DNA from: JANPIX01 sp031425195
GTDB lineage: Bacteria; Pseudomonadota; Alphaproteobacteria; Rhodobacterales; Rhodobacteraceae
Reading direction: 5' to 3'
Assembly (NCBI GenBank): GCA_031425195.1
Contig: JANPIX010000011.1
Coordinates: 96,615-160,614, forward strand
DNA: 64,000 bases
The position numbers and the translations under genes were made by a program. Below are positions 16,084-25,093 of the stretch, in pieces; the stretch's first letter is position 1; each line of letters begins with the position of its first letter. Under the pieces are notes generated by a model. It searched no databases and was not told the DNA's origin. It worked only from the letters and a program-made list of their open reading frames with translations.

Positions 16084-18380
16084 GGCGCAGACCCATCGGC
16101 GTTGGGCAGGGCGACGTCGGCGGCATTGATCGTGAAAAAGTAGTCGGGCGGCAGATCACGGGTCAGAAGTTCATCGGGCACGACCTGCGGCCCCGCCGTA
16201 AAGACGGCAGACCCGAAATGCGGCTGCATGTGGCACAGGCGTTCCATGCGTGGCCCGGCCAGTTCGTCGTAGAACTGCTGATGCAGAGGATTTGCCCGCA
16301 GTTCGGTGATCTTTGCACGGTGGCAGGCCACCGAATGGGCATGGGCCGCTGCAATTTCGGGGTCGGCCATTAGCCTGCCAAGCTCGGCCTGCAATCGGGG
16401 CACCATGCGCAGGATCGACCTGTCTTCAGTGATGTTGTGGTTCATCCGGAACCAGTAGTTCAGCCCCTGATCCCGGTCGACATGGTTCACCCGGCCCCGG
16501 TCACGCTTGACCAGAAAGCTTTCCACGGACCGCACGGCATAGTGGTTCAACTGAACCCAGTCATAGCCATAGCTGTCGATGGTCGAACGCCATCCGTTGC
16601 GGAACATCTCTGTTGGCTGCGGCTTGCCTGATCCGTTCAGCCATCGGATCTTGCCCCAAAGATCGGGCCGCAGCCCCTTGGGCCGGTGCACGCCCAGTTT
16701 CTTGTAGATGTCGAGGTTGCGAAACAGCGTCTTGAAGCCCCAGGCCTGATGGGGCTTGCGCGTCAGTTCGGCGGCGCATTCGGTGAATTGTTCGATGATC
16801 GGCTGGTCCACATAACCGTGCCGGTTTCCGTTGCCGAACAACCGCCATGTCAGGCTGATCATGTTGGCATCACCCATCGCGGCATACAGGGTGCCAAGCG
16901 TGCCGTCGCCAATGCGAATGTTGATGAATTCGTCCACGTCCATGCAGATGCCCCAACCGCAATTCTGAACCACAGGCTCCGCTTCGGCAGCCTGCAGGGC
17001 GGCGTGTTGGGGTTTCAGATCGGTGCTGCGAAACGGGTTGTCGCGGTGCTGGACCAGCCCCTTTTGCTGCAACAGATCCAGCATGGTGTCGGTGCCGTCC
17101 GTGCAGTCATTGGTGTAGATCAGAAAGTCGTTCACGCCGATCACCCGGTGATAGGCCAGCCATTCCAGAATGAACGGCCCTTCGTTCTTCATTGTCGTGA
17201 TGATGACGGTGCGACCCGCGTCGGCAGCGGCAAGGGGGGCCTTGCGGCTTTGCGACACAGGGGCACGCACCGGTTTGGTGCCAAAGACATGTTCGGCAAG
17301 CTTCAACAACGCCGGATCTTCCACAAGGGCAGTTTTCGGGGCAAGTTCCGCCGTGGCACGGCCGGGAACCTTGATCGCCATGGCCCGGTAGAAGGGTACC
17401 GTAACACCCGCATCAGGCTTGGCGAACGACACCCGCGTGCTGCGCCAGGTGTTGTGCAAACCGGCCTTTTGCGGTGCCGCACCCCAGCGGGCAAAGCCGC
17501 GCCGCCGGTCGAACATCTGGCAGATATGATCGCCAAACCCCGCTGCCTGCCCCTCGCGCACGCGCCAGGGATAGATGCGGTGCCCGGCCAGCAGGATCAC
17601 GCCGTTCTGCGCAATCTGGCACAGATCAAAGGCCGAAGGCGTGCCGGGGTCGCGCGGTTGCAGCACGTCGCACACGTCAAGCGTCAGAACCGCCCGTGCC
17701 CGCGCCAGATAGCGGAACTTGAGCGCCTCGTGCAATGTGCCTTCGGCCAGTGGTGACGCAAAGGGATCAGGATCAGGTCGCGCCATGCGGTCCTTGCCGG
17801 GCGCATCGGGTGCAAGCAGCGGATGCGATTCCGCGATTTCGTCAGCCCGTCCCAAAGGAATTTCCACGTCGAGGAGGACAACAAGAAGGCCATACCCCCG
17901 CAGCGCGACGCGCAAGTTTTCGGCAAAGGTGTCGTCACTACCAGCAGGCAGCCGGTTCACGATCAGGGCCGCCTCAAGCCCATGATGGCGGTGATGATAG
18001 ATCAACCCCTGTGCCACCTGTTCCGCGGTTTCGCCAAAGCGGATTGCAAGAATGGTGTTCTGCCCCGCGAACAGGTCTGTCGCAGCATCCGACGGCGCAA
18101 GATCAAGATGCGCCCCGGAGGCAAGGCCAAGGCGCTGCGGGTCGGTGGCAGAGATTGTGACCACCGTGCCACGCGACACCTCCACACAGCCGATCAGCGT
18201 GGCACAGCCGTCCCTTGGCACCATCGAAAAGGCATCAGGCAGCGTCCCGGTGCCAAAACAGGCGACCGTGCGGCCCGCATCATCACGCGTGCAGGCGATG
18301 AGTGAGGTGACACCATCACGTCCGATGGTCACCGCACCCAAGGGGTGCCGCAGAACGAGGGGCAGGGGGGCCGTTTTCAT
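16080..18380 (-). CDS. Large two-part glycosyltransferase (unknown N-terminal region + Glyco_tranf_2_4 domain)
   Basis: The 766-residue protein has two parts. Residues from about 395 to the end are a complete family-2 transferase: TTMKNEGPFILEWLAYHRVIG, NDCTDGTDTMLDLL, GICMDVDEFINIR and LNHYAVRSVESFLVKRDRG. The first ~390 residues are not a domain I recognise for certain. They contain AALIVNRLPAG and ARAVLTLDVCDVLQPRD, similar in style to a degenerate transferase fold, so a tandem duplication is possible. The start at 18380 follows AGAAGA; 18467 is less likely. It is coupled to the smaller transferase at 15022. Role in envelope glycan synthesis is inferred. Confidence 0.75.
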   Translation of the reverse strand: MKTAPLPLVLRHPLGAVTIGRDGVTSLIACTRDDAGRTVACFGTGTLPDAFSMVPRDGCATLIGCVEVSRGTVVTISATDPQRLGLASGAHLDLAPSDAATDLFAGQNTILAIRFGETAEQVAQGLIYHHRHHGLEAALIVNRLPAGSDDTFAENLRVALRGYGLLVVLLDVEIPLGRADEIAESHPLLAPDAPGKDRMARPDPDPFASPLAEGTLHEALKFRYLARARAVLTLDVCDVLQPRDPGTPSAFDLCQIAQNGVILLAGHRIYPWRVREGQAAGFGDHICQMFDRRRGFARWGAAPQKAGLHNTWRSTRVSFAKPDAGVTVPFYRAMAIKVPGRATAELAPKTALVEDPALLKLAEHVFGTKPVRAPVSQSRKAPLAAADAGRTVIITTMKNEGPFILEWLAYHRVIGVNDFLIYTNDCTDGTDTMLDLLQQKGLVQHRDNPFRSTDLKPQHAALQAAEAEPVVQNCGWGICMDVDEFINIRIGDGTLGTLYAAMGDANMISLTWRLFGNGNRHGYVDQPIIEQFTECAAELTRKPHQAWGFKTLFRNLDIYKKLGVHRPKGLRPDLWGKIRWLNGSGKPQPTEMFRNGWRSTIDSYGYDWVQLNHYAVRSVESFLVKRDRGRVNHVDRDQGLNYWFRMNHNITEDRSILRMVPRLQAELGRLMADPEIAAAHAHSVACHRAKITELRANPLHQQFYDELAGPRMERLCHMQPHFGSAVFTAGPQVVPDELLTRDLPPDYFFTINAADVALPNADGSAP

Positions 18381-18597
18381 TTCTTCTGGGCTGTCATTCG
18401 CGCGCCATGCCGTTTCTGCAACTGCGCGCCGCCCGAATGGGCGGGCATCGCTGGATCTGAATAACACGCGCCCAACCCTTCTTGAACCTGCCGCGCACTG
18501 GCCCGTCGTTGTTACCGCAATTTTGTTGCATTTGATCCCGATCCACTGGACACACAGGCCAAGGTTCCCTGTGGCTTTGGATCGGAACGAGGTAGTG

Positions 18598-19461
18598 ATG
18601 GCAACGGAATATCAGATCGGCGCCTTGTGGATCGGCGGCGCGCTCAGCTTTCTGGAACAGCTTTGCCTTGTGTCTTATGTGCATGCCGGCCAGGCGGTTC
18701 GGCTTTATTCCTATGAACCCATTCCCAATGTCCCCGATGGGGTGGAACTGGCCGACGCCAATGACATTCTGCCGCAGACCGGATTTCTGCGTCACGAACG
18801 GACAGGCAGCCCCGCACTGCACTCTGATCTGTTCCGCTATCACATGCTGGCGAAGTGCGACCGCATGATCTGGGCCGATACGGATGCCTATTGCGTCAAG
18901 CCCTTCACCACGCCGACAGGGCATTTCTATGGCTGGGAATCGCGCTCCACACTGAACGGTGGCGTGCTTGGCCTGCCGCGCGACAGTGAAACCCTTGCGG
19001 CCCTGCTCGACTTTACCCGCGACGAATTTGCCATTCCCGACTGGATAACCGGGCCAGACCGCGACAAGCTTGAACAGGCCAAGGCGCAGGGCCACCCTGT
19101 CCACGTGTCAGAATTGCCCTGGGGTGTCTGGGGTCCGCATGCGTTGACGCATTTCCTGCAGTTGACAGGCGAAGTGCGCCACGCCCTGCCGCAGGCGGCG
19201 CTATACCCCTTTGCCTTCAAGGATCGCGTACTGATGCTGCGGCCCGGGTTTGACGTGTCGCCCTATGTGACGCAGGAAACCTTTTCGATCCATTTTTATG
19301 GCCGCAGAATGCGCGCCCGCATCCTTGAAAAAGAGGATGGAGTTCCCCGTCCGCGCAGCCTGATCGGCCAGCTTTTGAAAAAACACCGGATCGACCCGCT
19401 TGCCGCACCCCTGCATCCGCGTGTCGCAGTGGCGGCCGCCGTTGATGATGACGAAGACTGA
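18598..19461 (+). CDS. DXD-type glycosyltransferase (GT32/capsular polysaccharide synthesis-like)
   Basis: The 287-residue protein has the layout of small DXD transferases: IGALWIGGALSFLEQLCL at the N-terminus, SPALHSDLFRYHML before the metal motif WADTDAY, and a substrate loop with LNGGVLGLP. The family uses UDP-type sugars and a divalent metal. The start is ATG 18598, since the longer frame has no family similarity upstream. It is divergent from the 16080 gene across 217 bp that probably hold both promoters. The extreme C-terminus is an acidic VAAAVDDDED tail. Confidence 0.75.
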   Translation: MATEYQIGALWIGGALSFLEQLCLVSYVHAGQAVRLYSYEPIPNVPDGVELADANDILPQTGFLRHERTGSPALHSDLFRYHMLAKCDRMIWADTDAYCVKPFTTPTGHFYGWESRSTLNGGVLGLPRDSETLAALLDFTRDEFAIPDWITGPDRDKLEQAKAQGHPVHVSELPWGVWGPHALTHFLQLTGEVRHALPQAALYPFAFKDRVLMLRPGFDVSPYVTQETFSIHFYGRRMRARILEKEDGVPRPRSLIGQLLKKHRIDPLAAPLHPRVAVAAAVDDDED

Positions 19462-19548
19462 ACCGCCCTGTCCATTGGTCGCATCCGGCCAAGCGCCCGC
19501 TTGACCCGCGCCGCGCCGGCGGCGAACCCTGCTGACAGCTTTCCCAGC

Positions 19549-20475
19549 GTGAATGGTGATCCATTGATCCCTGCCCCCGACAGCATCGACGCGACCGAGG
19601 CCATGTTGACAGGGCAGGGCTATGTCGGATCACGCCCGCTTGCGACTGTTGTGTTTCTGGCTTTGAAACTTGGGCGGCCGTTGTTTCTTGAAGGCGAGGC
19701 TGGCGTCGGCAAGACAGAGATCGCCAAGACCATCGCCGCGGCCCTGGGCCGCCGGCTGATCCGCCTGCAGTGCCACGAAGGGCTGGATCAGGCGTCGGCG
19801 GTGGCGGACTGGAACTTTGCCGCTCAGATGATTGCCATTCGCACAGCCGAGGCGTCCGGCGGCGCGGATCGCGATAGCCTGAAGGCGGAATTGTTCACCG
19901 AGGACTACCTGATTGAACGGCCACTGCTTGCGGCAATGCGCCCGCAGGCGGGGGGGCCGCCCGTCCTGCTGATCGACGAACTTGACCGCACCGATGAACC
20001 GTTCGAAGCCTTTCTGCTTGAGGCGCTGTCGGATTTTCAGGTGACCATCCCGGAACTTGGAACCATCCGCGCGGCGGAACCGCCTATCGTCATTTTGACA
20101 TCCAACCGCACCCGCGAAGTGCATGACGCGCTGAAACGGCGATGCCTTTATCATTGGGTCGATTACCCCGATGCAGCGCGGGAAATGGCCATTCTGCAAT
20201 CACGCGCGCCGGAATCCGATGCCGCCCTTTCGCGCGAGGTGGTGGCGTTTGTTCAACGGCTGCGGCGCGAAGATCTGTTCAAAAAGCCGGGTGTGGCCGA
20301 AACCATCGATTGGGCGCGTTGTCTTCTGGCGCTCGACGTGATGACCCTGTCACCCGAGGTTATTTCCGACACGCTTGGCGCGATCCTCAAGTATCAGGAT
20401 GATATCCAGAAAATTCAGGGGAGCGAGGCCCGCCGCCTGCTGGACGAGGTGCGCCGCGATCTGGCGGTGGCCTGA
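19549..20475 (+). CDS. MoxR-type AAA+ ATPase, CoxD-like
   Basis: The ~308-residue ATPase has Walker A GEAGVGKT (about residues 49-56), Walker B LLIDELDR, and sensor-1 ILTSNRTREVHDALKRRC, typical of the CoxD branch of MoxR ATPases. CoxD-like chaperones help mature the Cu/Mo active site of CO dehydrogenase-type molybdenum hydroxylases. Start choice is uncertain: GTG 19549 gives a family-like N-terminus, TTG 19501 would add 16 residues, and ATG 19603 looks too short. The CoxE-like gene begins 1 bp after its stop. Confidence 0.88.
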   Translation: MNGDPLIPAPDSIDATEAMLTGQGYVGSRPLATVVFLALKLGRPLFLEGEAGVGKTEIAKTIAAALGRRLIRLQCHEGLDQASAVADWNFAAQMIAIRTAEASGGADRDSLKAELFTEDYLIERPLLAAMRPQAGGPPVLLIDELDRTDEPFEAFLLEALSDFQVTIPELGTIRAAEPPIVILTSNRTREVHDALKRRCLYHWVDYPDAAREMAILQSRAPESDAALSREVVAFVQRLRREDLFKKPGVAETIDWARCLLALDVMTLSPEVISDTLGAILKYQDDIQKIQGSEARRLLDEVRRDLAVA

Positions 20476-20476
20476 C

Positions 20477-21742
20477 GTGGAGACCTATCTTCCGATTGAT
20501 CTGCCCGCCGAAGGCAAACTTGGCCGCAACATCGCGCATTTCGCGCGCGCGCTCCGCAAGGTGGGGCTGCCCATCGGGCCGGGGCGGATCATCGACGCGA
20601 TACAGGCCGTTCAGTCGGCAGGGTTCACGCAGCGCGATGATTTTTTCTGGACCCTGCACGCCTGTTTCGTCAGTCGCCCGGAACATCGCCCGGTGTTCGC
20701 GCAGGTGTTTCGCCTGTTCTGGCGCGACCCACGGTATCTGGAACACATGATGTCACTGGTGATGCCCGCGATCCGGGGCGTTGCCGACGACCGAATCGTC
20801 GAGCCGGGGGAAAAGCGTGCAGCCGAGGCACTGCTGGACGGGGTTGATCGCAGCGCTTTGCCTGCCACCGCAACGGATGAGCCCGAAGAGACGCGGTTGG
20901 ATATCGACGCCACGGCCACTGCAAGCCCCGAGGAACGGCTGCGCAACCTCGATTTCGAACAGATGACGACAGCCGAAGTGGCCGAGGCCAAGCGAATGCT
21001 GGCGCGCATGACCTTGCCCGTAGCCCCCCTGGTCACCCGGCGGCACAAGGCGGCACCGCATGGGACGCGCATCGATCTACGGCGCACCCTGCGCGACAGC
21101 CTGCGCCGGGGCGGCGAAATCGGGCAACTGGCGCGGACCACACGCGGGACGCGTTGGCCGAACCTTGTGGTCTTGTGCGACATATCGGGGTCGATGGCGC
21201 AATATTCGCGGATGGTGCTGCATTTTCTGCATGCCGTCAGCAACGCGCGCGGCCAGGGCTGGGCGCATGTTCATGGGTTTACTTTTGGCACAAGACTGAC
21301 CAACATCACGCGCCACCTTGCGACGCGCGACGTGGATCAGGCGCTTGCGCTTGCAGGGGGGCAGGCACAGGACTGGTCGGGCGGCACGCGGATTGGCGAT
21401 TGTCTGCACCGCTTCAATCAGGACTGGTCACGCCGCGTTCTGGGGCAGGGGGCGGTTGTCCTGATCATTACCGATGGGCTTGATCTGGGTGATCCGGCAG
21501 CACTTGCCCATGAAATTCGGCGGTTGCAGCTTTCGGCGCGGCGGCTCGTCTGGCTTAACCCGTTGCTGCGATGGGACGGATTCGCGCCGCGCGCGACGGG
21601 TATTCAGACAATGCTGCCCCACGTGGACAGCTTTCGCGCCGGGCACAACATCACATCCCTTGCGGCGCTGGCCGATGCCATTTCTGACAGTCGCGATACC
21701 GGCGAAAAGACGCGCCTTTTGCAGGTGATGCAAAGCGGATAA
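20477..21742 (+). CDS. VWA domain protein, CoxE-like
   Basis: The 421-residue protein starts with GTG at 20477, directly after the ATPase stop. Its C-terminal von Willebrand A domain carries the metal-binding MIDAS motif DISGSMAQYS (Asp235) and the later Asp in IITDGLDLGD. The N-terminal part holds FWTLHACFVSRPEHRPVF, a CoxE hallmark. CoxE works with CoxD ATPase in metal-centre insertion of molybdenum hydroxylases. The pairing with the MoxR gene is conserved, and the XdhC gene at 24052 fits the same pathway. Confidence 0.9.
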   Translation: METYLPIDLPAEGKLGRNIAHFARALRKVGLPIGPGRIIDAIQAVQSAGFTQRDDFFWTLHACFVSRPEHRPVFAQVFRLFWRDPRYLEHMMSLVMPAIRGVADDRIVEPGEKRAAEALLDGVDRSALPATATDEPEETRLDIDATATASPEERLRNLDFEQMTTAEVAEAKRMLARMTLPVAPLVTRRHKAAPHGTRIDLRRTLRDSLRRGGEIGQLARTTRGTRWPNLVVLCDISGSMAQYSRMVLHFLHAVSNARGQGWAHVHGFTFGTRLTNITRHLATRDVDQALALAGGQAQDWSGGTRIGDCLHRFNQDWSRRVLGQGAVVLIITDGLDLGDPAALAHEIRRLQLSARRLVWLNPLLRWDGFAPRATGIQTMLPHVDSFRAGHNITSLAALADAISDSRDTGEKTRLLQVMQSG

Positions 21743-21867
21743 CCGCTGGCCGGGAACTGCTAGCCGATGACGGCGTTTCGTTATCGCATATCACCGGAAT
21801 TTGCCGTTCATTGGCATATGCGAAATGGCGGTTCATTTGATCCGTCGAAGTCAAAGGACACATCTTC

Positions 21868-23967
21868 ATGAAACGACTGCTGATTTCCACGACTTGTTTT
21901 TCGATGGTGCTGACATCCGGCCCCTTGCCACTGTCGGCCCAGACCGTGCTTCAAATCGGCGAACAAGAGGTTATTTGCCTGCCCAACCAGAAAACGGAAT
22001 GCCCTAAAGGGGCGTTTTGCGTTGTGGCAAAACGGGAACGGAATTGCGAAGCCCGCGCACTTGAGGCGCTGGGCCTTCCGCCCAACGACGCGGCGGAGCC
22101 CGAGGCAGACGCTGCTGACGTGGCACCGGAACCTGACGCCGCAGGCAAGGCCGAGGCCGAGGTTGATGCCATCGTGACCGACGACGCTGCAAACGCCGAA
22201 GCGGACGCTGCAGCGCAAACTGAAACCGATGCCGCCGCCGAGACAGCGGCCGCTGCTGCCGAGGATGAAGCTGCTGTTGCAGCCAAAGCCGAGGCCGATG
22301 CTGCCGCTGCAGCCCAAGCCGAGGCTGACGCCACTGCTGCTGCACAGGCCGAGGCCCACGCTGCCGCCGCTGCACAGGCCGAAGCTGACGCAGCCGCTGC
22401 TGCACAGGCCGAAGCAGAAGCCGCTGATGCCGCGCAAGCCGAAGAAGACGCTGCTGCTGCAGCACAAGCCGAATCGGACGCAGCCGCCGCTGCCCAGGCA
22501 GAGGATGATGCTGTTGCCGCCCAAGCCGAGGCCGACGCCGCTGCTGCTGAAGCTGCAGCCCAGGCCGAAGCCGATGCCGCCACCGCCGCCGAAGCGGATG
22601 CTGCTGACGCCGCCGAAGCCGAGGCTGCCGCCGCTGCCGCCGTTGAAGATGAACAGGCAGTCGACCCGTCCGCCGTGGCTTCCGAAGTTGAACCGATGAC
22701 CGAAGAAGAAGCGGCCATCGTGCTGGAAACCGCCGACGGTGTCGAAGCACCGACTGCCCAAGCCGTCGATGCGCTGACCGACATTCTGGCCGCTGATCCA
22801 TCTGGTGACGGATCCAGTGAAGCCCTTCCCGAAGCTGCCGCTGCTGCGGCGGAAGAAGGCGATGATCAGGCCAATCCGGATGCTACTGCCTCTGCAACCG
22901 CCGCTGAAACCGAGGCACAAGCCACGGAAACCGCGCCAGAGCCGCGCAAGCGACGCAAGCCGCGCGCCGTGAAAACGGAAGTGACCAAGGAAGACACCCG
23001 CACATCCGATCAGGATTTCGAAGAATCCGCGCTTGCGACCGAAGCCGCGCGCGATAATGACGGCAAAAAGCGGCTGAGTGACCTTGAAAAGTTCGGTCTG
23101 GTGGTGGTCGGCGCCCTTGTTGTGGGGGCCTTGCTGAAAAACGGTGACCGCGTCGTATCGAACACCGGTGACCGTGTTGTGGTCGAACAGCCGGACGGTA
23201 CCTATGTCGTCCTGAAAGATGACGATACGCTGATCCGTCGCCCGGGCAGTTCGGTCGAAACCGAAACCTATGACGATGGTTCGACGCGCTCGACCGTGCT
23301 TTACGAAGACGGTAGCCAGATCGTGACGATCCGCGATGCCGCCGGTCGTGTGCTTCGACGCACGCGCATCGACGTCAATGGACGCCAGACCTTGTTGATC
23401 AACGATCTGGCCCCTGTGGAGCGGATCGACGTGACCACACTGCCGAAACCGTTGCCAGAGGGCCGCGTCATCGGCGCTGACGATCAGGATGCCGAACTTC
23501 GCGCAGCCCTGATGGCCGAGGAAACTGCCCGGATCGGACGTTCGTTCAGTCTGCGTCAGGTGCGGGAATATCCGGAAGTGCGCGCGTTTGCCCCGACCAT
23601 CGACGTGGCTGCGATTTCCTTTGACACCGGTTCTGCCGCGATCCGTGCCTCGGAAGCGCGCAAACTTGGCCGCCTGGGCGAACTGATGGCCCAGATGGTA
23701 CGCGATAACCCGTCGGAACTGTTCCTGATCGAAGGGCACACGGATGCGGTTGGTTCAGGGGCCTACAACCTTGCCCTGTCCGACCGTCGTGCGGAGTCTT
23801 TGGCGCTTGCCCTGACGGAATACTATGCCGTGCCGCCGGAAAACATGGTGGTGCAGGGCTATGGCGAATCCGAACTGCTGGTGGAAAGCGCCGGGGACGA
23901 ACCGCGTAACCGTCGGACGGCAGTGCGGGTTGTGTCTGGCCTGCTTGACCGGACTGCGTCGCGCTGA
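21868..23967 (+). CDS. OmpA-family protein with long Ala/Glu-rich repeat region
   Basis: The 699-residue protein has four parts. A signal peptide covers residues 1-25 (ending LPLSAQT). A low-complexity Ala/Glu/Asp region (about 75-390) includes a ten-residue repeat of the form EADAAAAAQA. One hydrophobic helix (LVVVGALVVGALL, about 411-423) follows, with a beta-rich stretch after it. A C-terminal OmpA peptidoglycan-binding domain ends the protein (IEGHTDAVGSGAYNLALSDR and EPRNRRTAVRVV). It probably spans the periplasm and grips peptidoglycan. It lies between the cox-like genes and xdhC, but has no known link to them. Confidence 0.85.
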   Translation: MKRLLISTTCFSMVLTSGPLPLSAQTVLQIGEQEVICLPNQKTECPKGAFCVVAKRERNCEARALEALGLPPNDAAEPEADAADVAPEPDAAGKAEAEVDAIVTDDAANAEADAAAQTETDAAAETAAAAAEDEAAVAAKAEADAAAAAQAEADATAAAQAEAHAAAAAQAEADAAAAAQAEAEAADAAQAEEDAAAAAQAESDAAAAAQAEDDAVAAQAEADAAAAEAAAQAEADAATAAEADAADAAEAEAAAAAAVEDEQAVDPSAVASEVEPMTEEEAAIVLETADGVEAPTAQAVDALTDILAADPSGDGSSEALPEAAAAAAEEGDDQANPDATASATAAETEAQATETAPEPRKRRKPRAVKTEVTKEDTRTSDQDFEESALATEAARDNDGKKRLSDLEKFGLVVVGALVVGALLKNGDRVVSNTGDRVVVEQPDGTYVVLKDDDTLIRRPGSSVETETYDDGSTRSTVLYEDGSQIVTIRDAAGRVLRRTRIDVNGRQTLLINDLAPVERIDVTTLPKPLPEGRVIGADDQDAELRAALMAEETARIGRSFSLRQVREYPEVRAFAPTIDVAAISFDTGSAAIRASEARKLGRLGELMAQMVRDNPSELFLIEGHTDAVGSGAYNLALSDRRAESLALALTEYYAVPPENMVVQGYGESELLVESAGDEPRNRRTAVRVVSGLLDRTASR
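22291..22527 (+). repeat. 30-bp in-frame tandem repeat within the OmpA-family gene
   Basis: Seven units of 30 bp begin at 22291, 22321, 22351, 22381, 22411, 22441 and 22471, followed by a 27-bp unit at 22501-22527. Each encodes roughly EADAAAAAQA. Units differ mostly at synonymous or Ala/Asp positions, so the array is old. Degenerate versions continue to about 22640. Confidence 0.85.
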
Positions 23968-24051
23968 CGACAAGTGTGCGAGCCTGCCTAGCAGCAGGCT
24001 CGCGACCAAAGAACAATGGTCCGGGGGCGGATTTCCTGTCAGACCCACCCT

Positions 24052-25032
24052 ATGTCTTTGGCCGAATACGAGCAGATCCCAGAAACCGCCCTTGCCTGGC
24101 ATCGCGCCGGGCAAGGCGCGGCTTTGGCAACTGTGGTCGAAACTTGGGGGTCGGCCCCCCGTCCCGCAGGAAGTCAGCTTGCGATTTCGGGCGACGGGCA
24201 GATGATGGGTTCGGTATCTGGCGGCTGCGTCGAAGGCGCGGTCATCGCCGAAGCGGCGGATGCTATTCGTGATGGCAGGCCCCGGCTTCTGACATTCGGA
24301 ATCAGCGATGAAAATGCATTTGCCGTTGGTCTTACCTGCGGCGGGACGATCCGGGTTCTGGTGGAGCCTGTGGGGACGGACCTGACCGAAACAATGCTGG
24401 CCAGCCTTGTGGCGGCACGGCAGGCAGGGCGTGGGATTGCCTATTCGGTCAACCTTCAGACATGGGTGCGCAGCCTTGGGGACGGTCGCGATGATCCGCC
24501 TGTTGCCGCGCGTCTGCGGTCTGACAAGGCCGGCGTTGATCCCGATGGCCGCCTGATCGTGCCACACGCAGCACCCCTGCGCCTGATCCTTGTGGGTGCG
24601 GTGCACATCGCACAACCGCTGGTCTTGATGGCGCGGTTGTGCGGCTATGCGCCGACGGTGATCGACCCACGCGAGACATTCGCCGCAGCGGCGCGTTTTC
24701 CGGGCGAGATTGTCGTGACGGACTGGCCCGATGCAGCGATGCAGGCTCTTGATCCTGACGACCGGACGGCGATTGTCACGTTAAGCCACGATCCGAAAAT
24801 CGACGATCCGGCCCTTCATGTGGCGCTGTCCAGCCCGGCGTTTTACATCGGTTGCCTTGGATCGACGCGCAGCCACGCCAAGCGGCTGGACAGGCTGCGC
24901 GCGGCAGGCGTGACAGAGGCGCAGATTGCCCGGCTGCATGGTCCGGTGGGCCTGCATATCGGGGCCAAAAGCCCTGCCGAAATCGCCGTTTCGGTCATGG
25001 CCCAGATGACGCAGGTGCTGCGTCAGGGATAA
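24052..25032 (+). CDS. XdhC/CoxI family molybdenum-hydroxylase maturation protein
   Basis: The 326-residue protein has the N-terminal XdhC_CoxI domain (ATVVETWGSAPRPAGSQLAI and SGGCVEGAVIAEA) and the C-terminal Rossmann XdhC_C domain (LILVGAVHIAQPLVLMARL, IDPRETFAAAARFP, YIGCLGS). XdhC binds and sulfurates the molybdenum cofactor before insertion into xanthine dehydrogenase or CO dehydrogenase-type enzymes. The ATG at 24052 matches family starts; 24016 would add twelve residues. No molybdenum hydroxylase subunit is encoded in this window. Confidence 0.93.
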   Translation: MSLAEYEQIPETALAWHRAGQGAALATVVETWGSAPRPAGSQLAISGDGQMMGSVSGGCVEGAVIAEAADAIRDGRPRLLTFGISDENAFAVGLTCGGTIRVLVEPVGTDLTETMLASLVAARQAGRGIAYSVNLQTWVRSLGDGRDDPPVAARLRSDKAGVDPDGRLIVPHAAPLRLILVGAVHIAQPLVLMARLCGYAPTVIDPRETFAAAARFPGEIVVTDWPDAAMQALDPDDRTAIVTLSHDPKIDDPALHVALSSPAFYIGCLGSTRSHAKRLDRLRAAGVTEAQIARLHGPVGLHIGAKSPAEIAVSVMAQMTQVLRQG

Positions 25033-25093
25033 TGCGTGAACTTTTGGTCGCAGGCTCGGTTGTCTGGTCGCAACAGACATAAGGACTGGGCAG

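Noticed and set aside
22291..22640. CRISPR-like regularly spaced repeats
   Set aside because: The repeats are contiguous without spacers and lie in an open reading frame, so they are a coding minisatellite.
21808..23739. A long Gly/Cys-rich frame opposite the OmpA-family gene
   Set aside because: It is the mirror of the Ala-codon repeats (GCC/GCT read as GGC/AGC). No start signal or family match.
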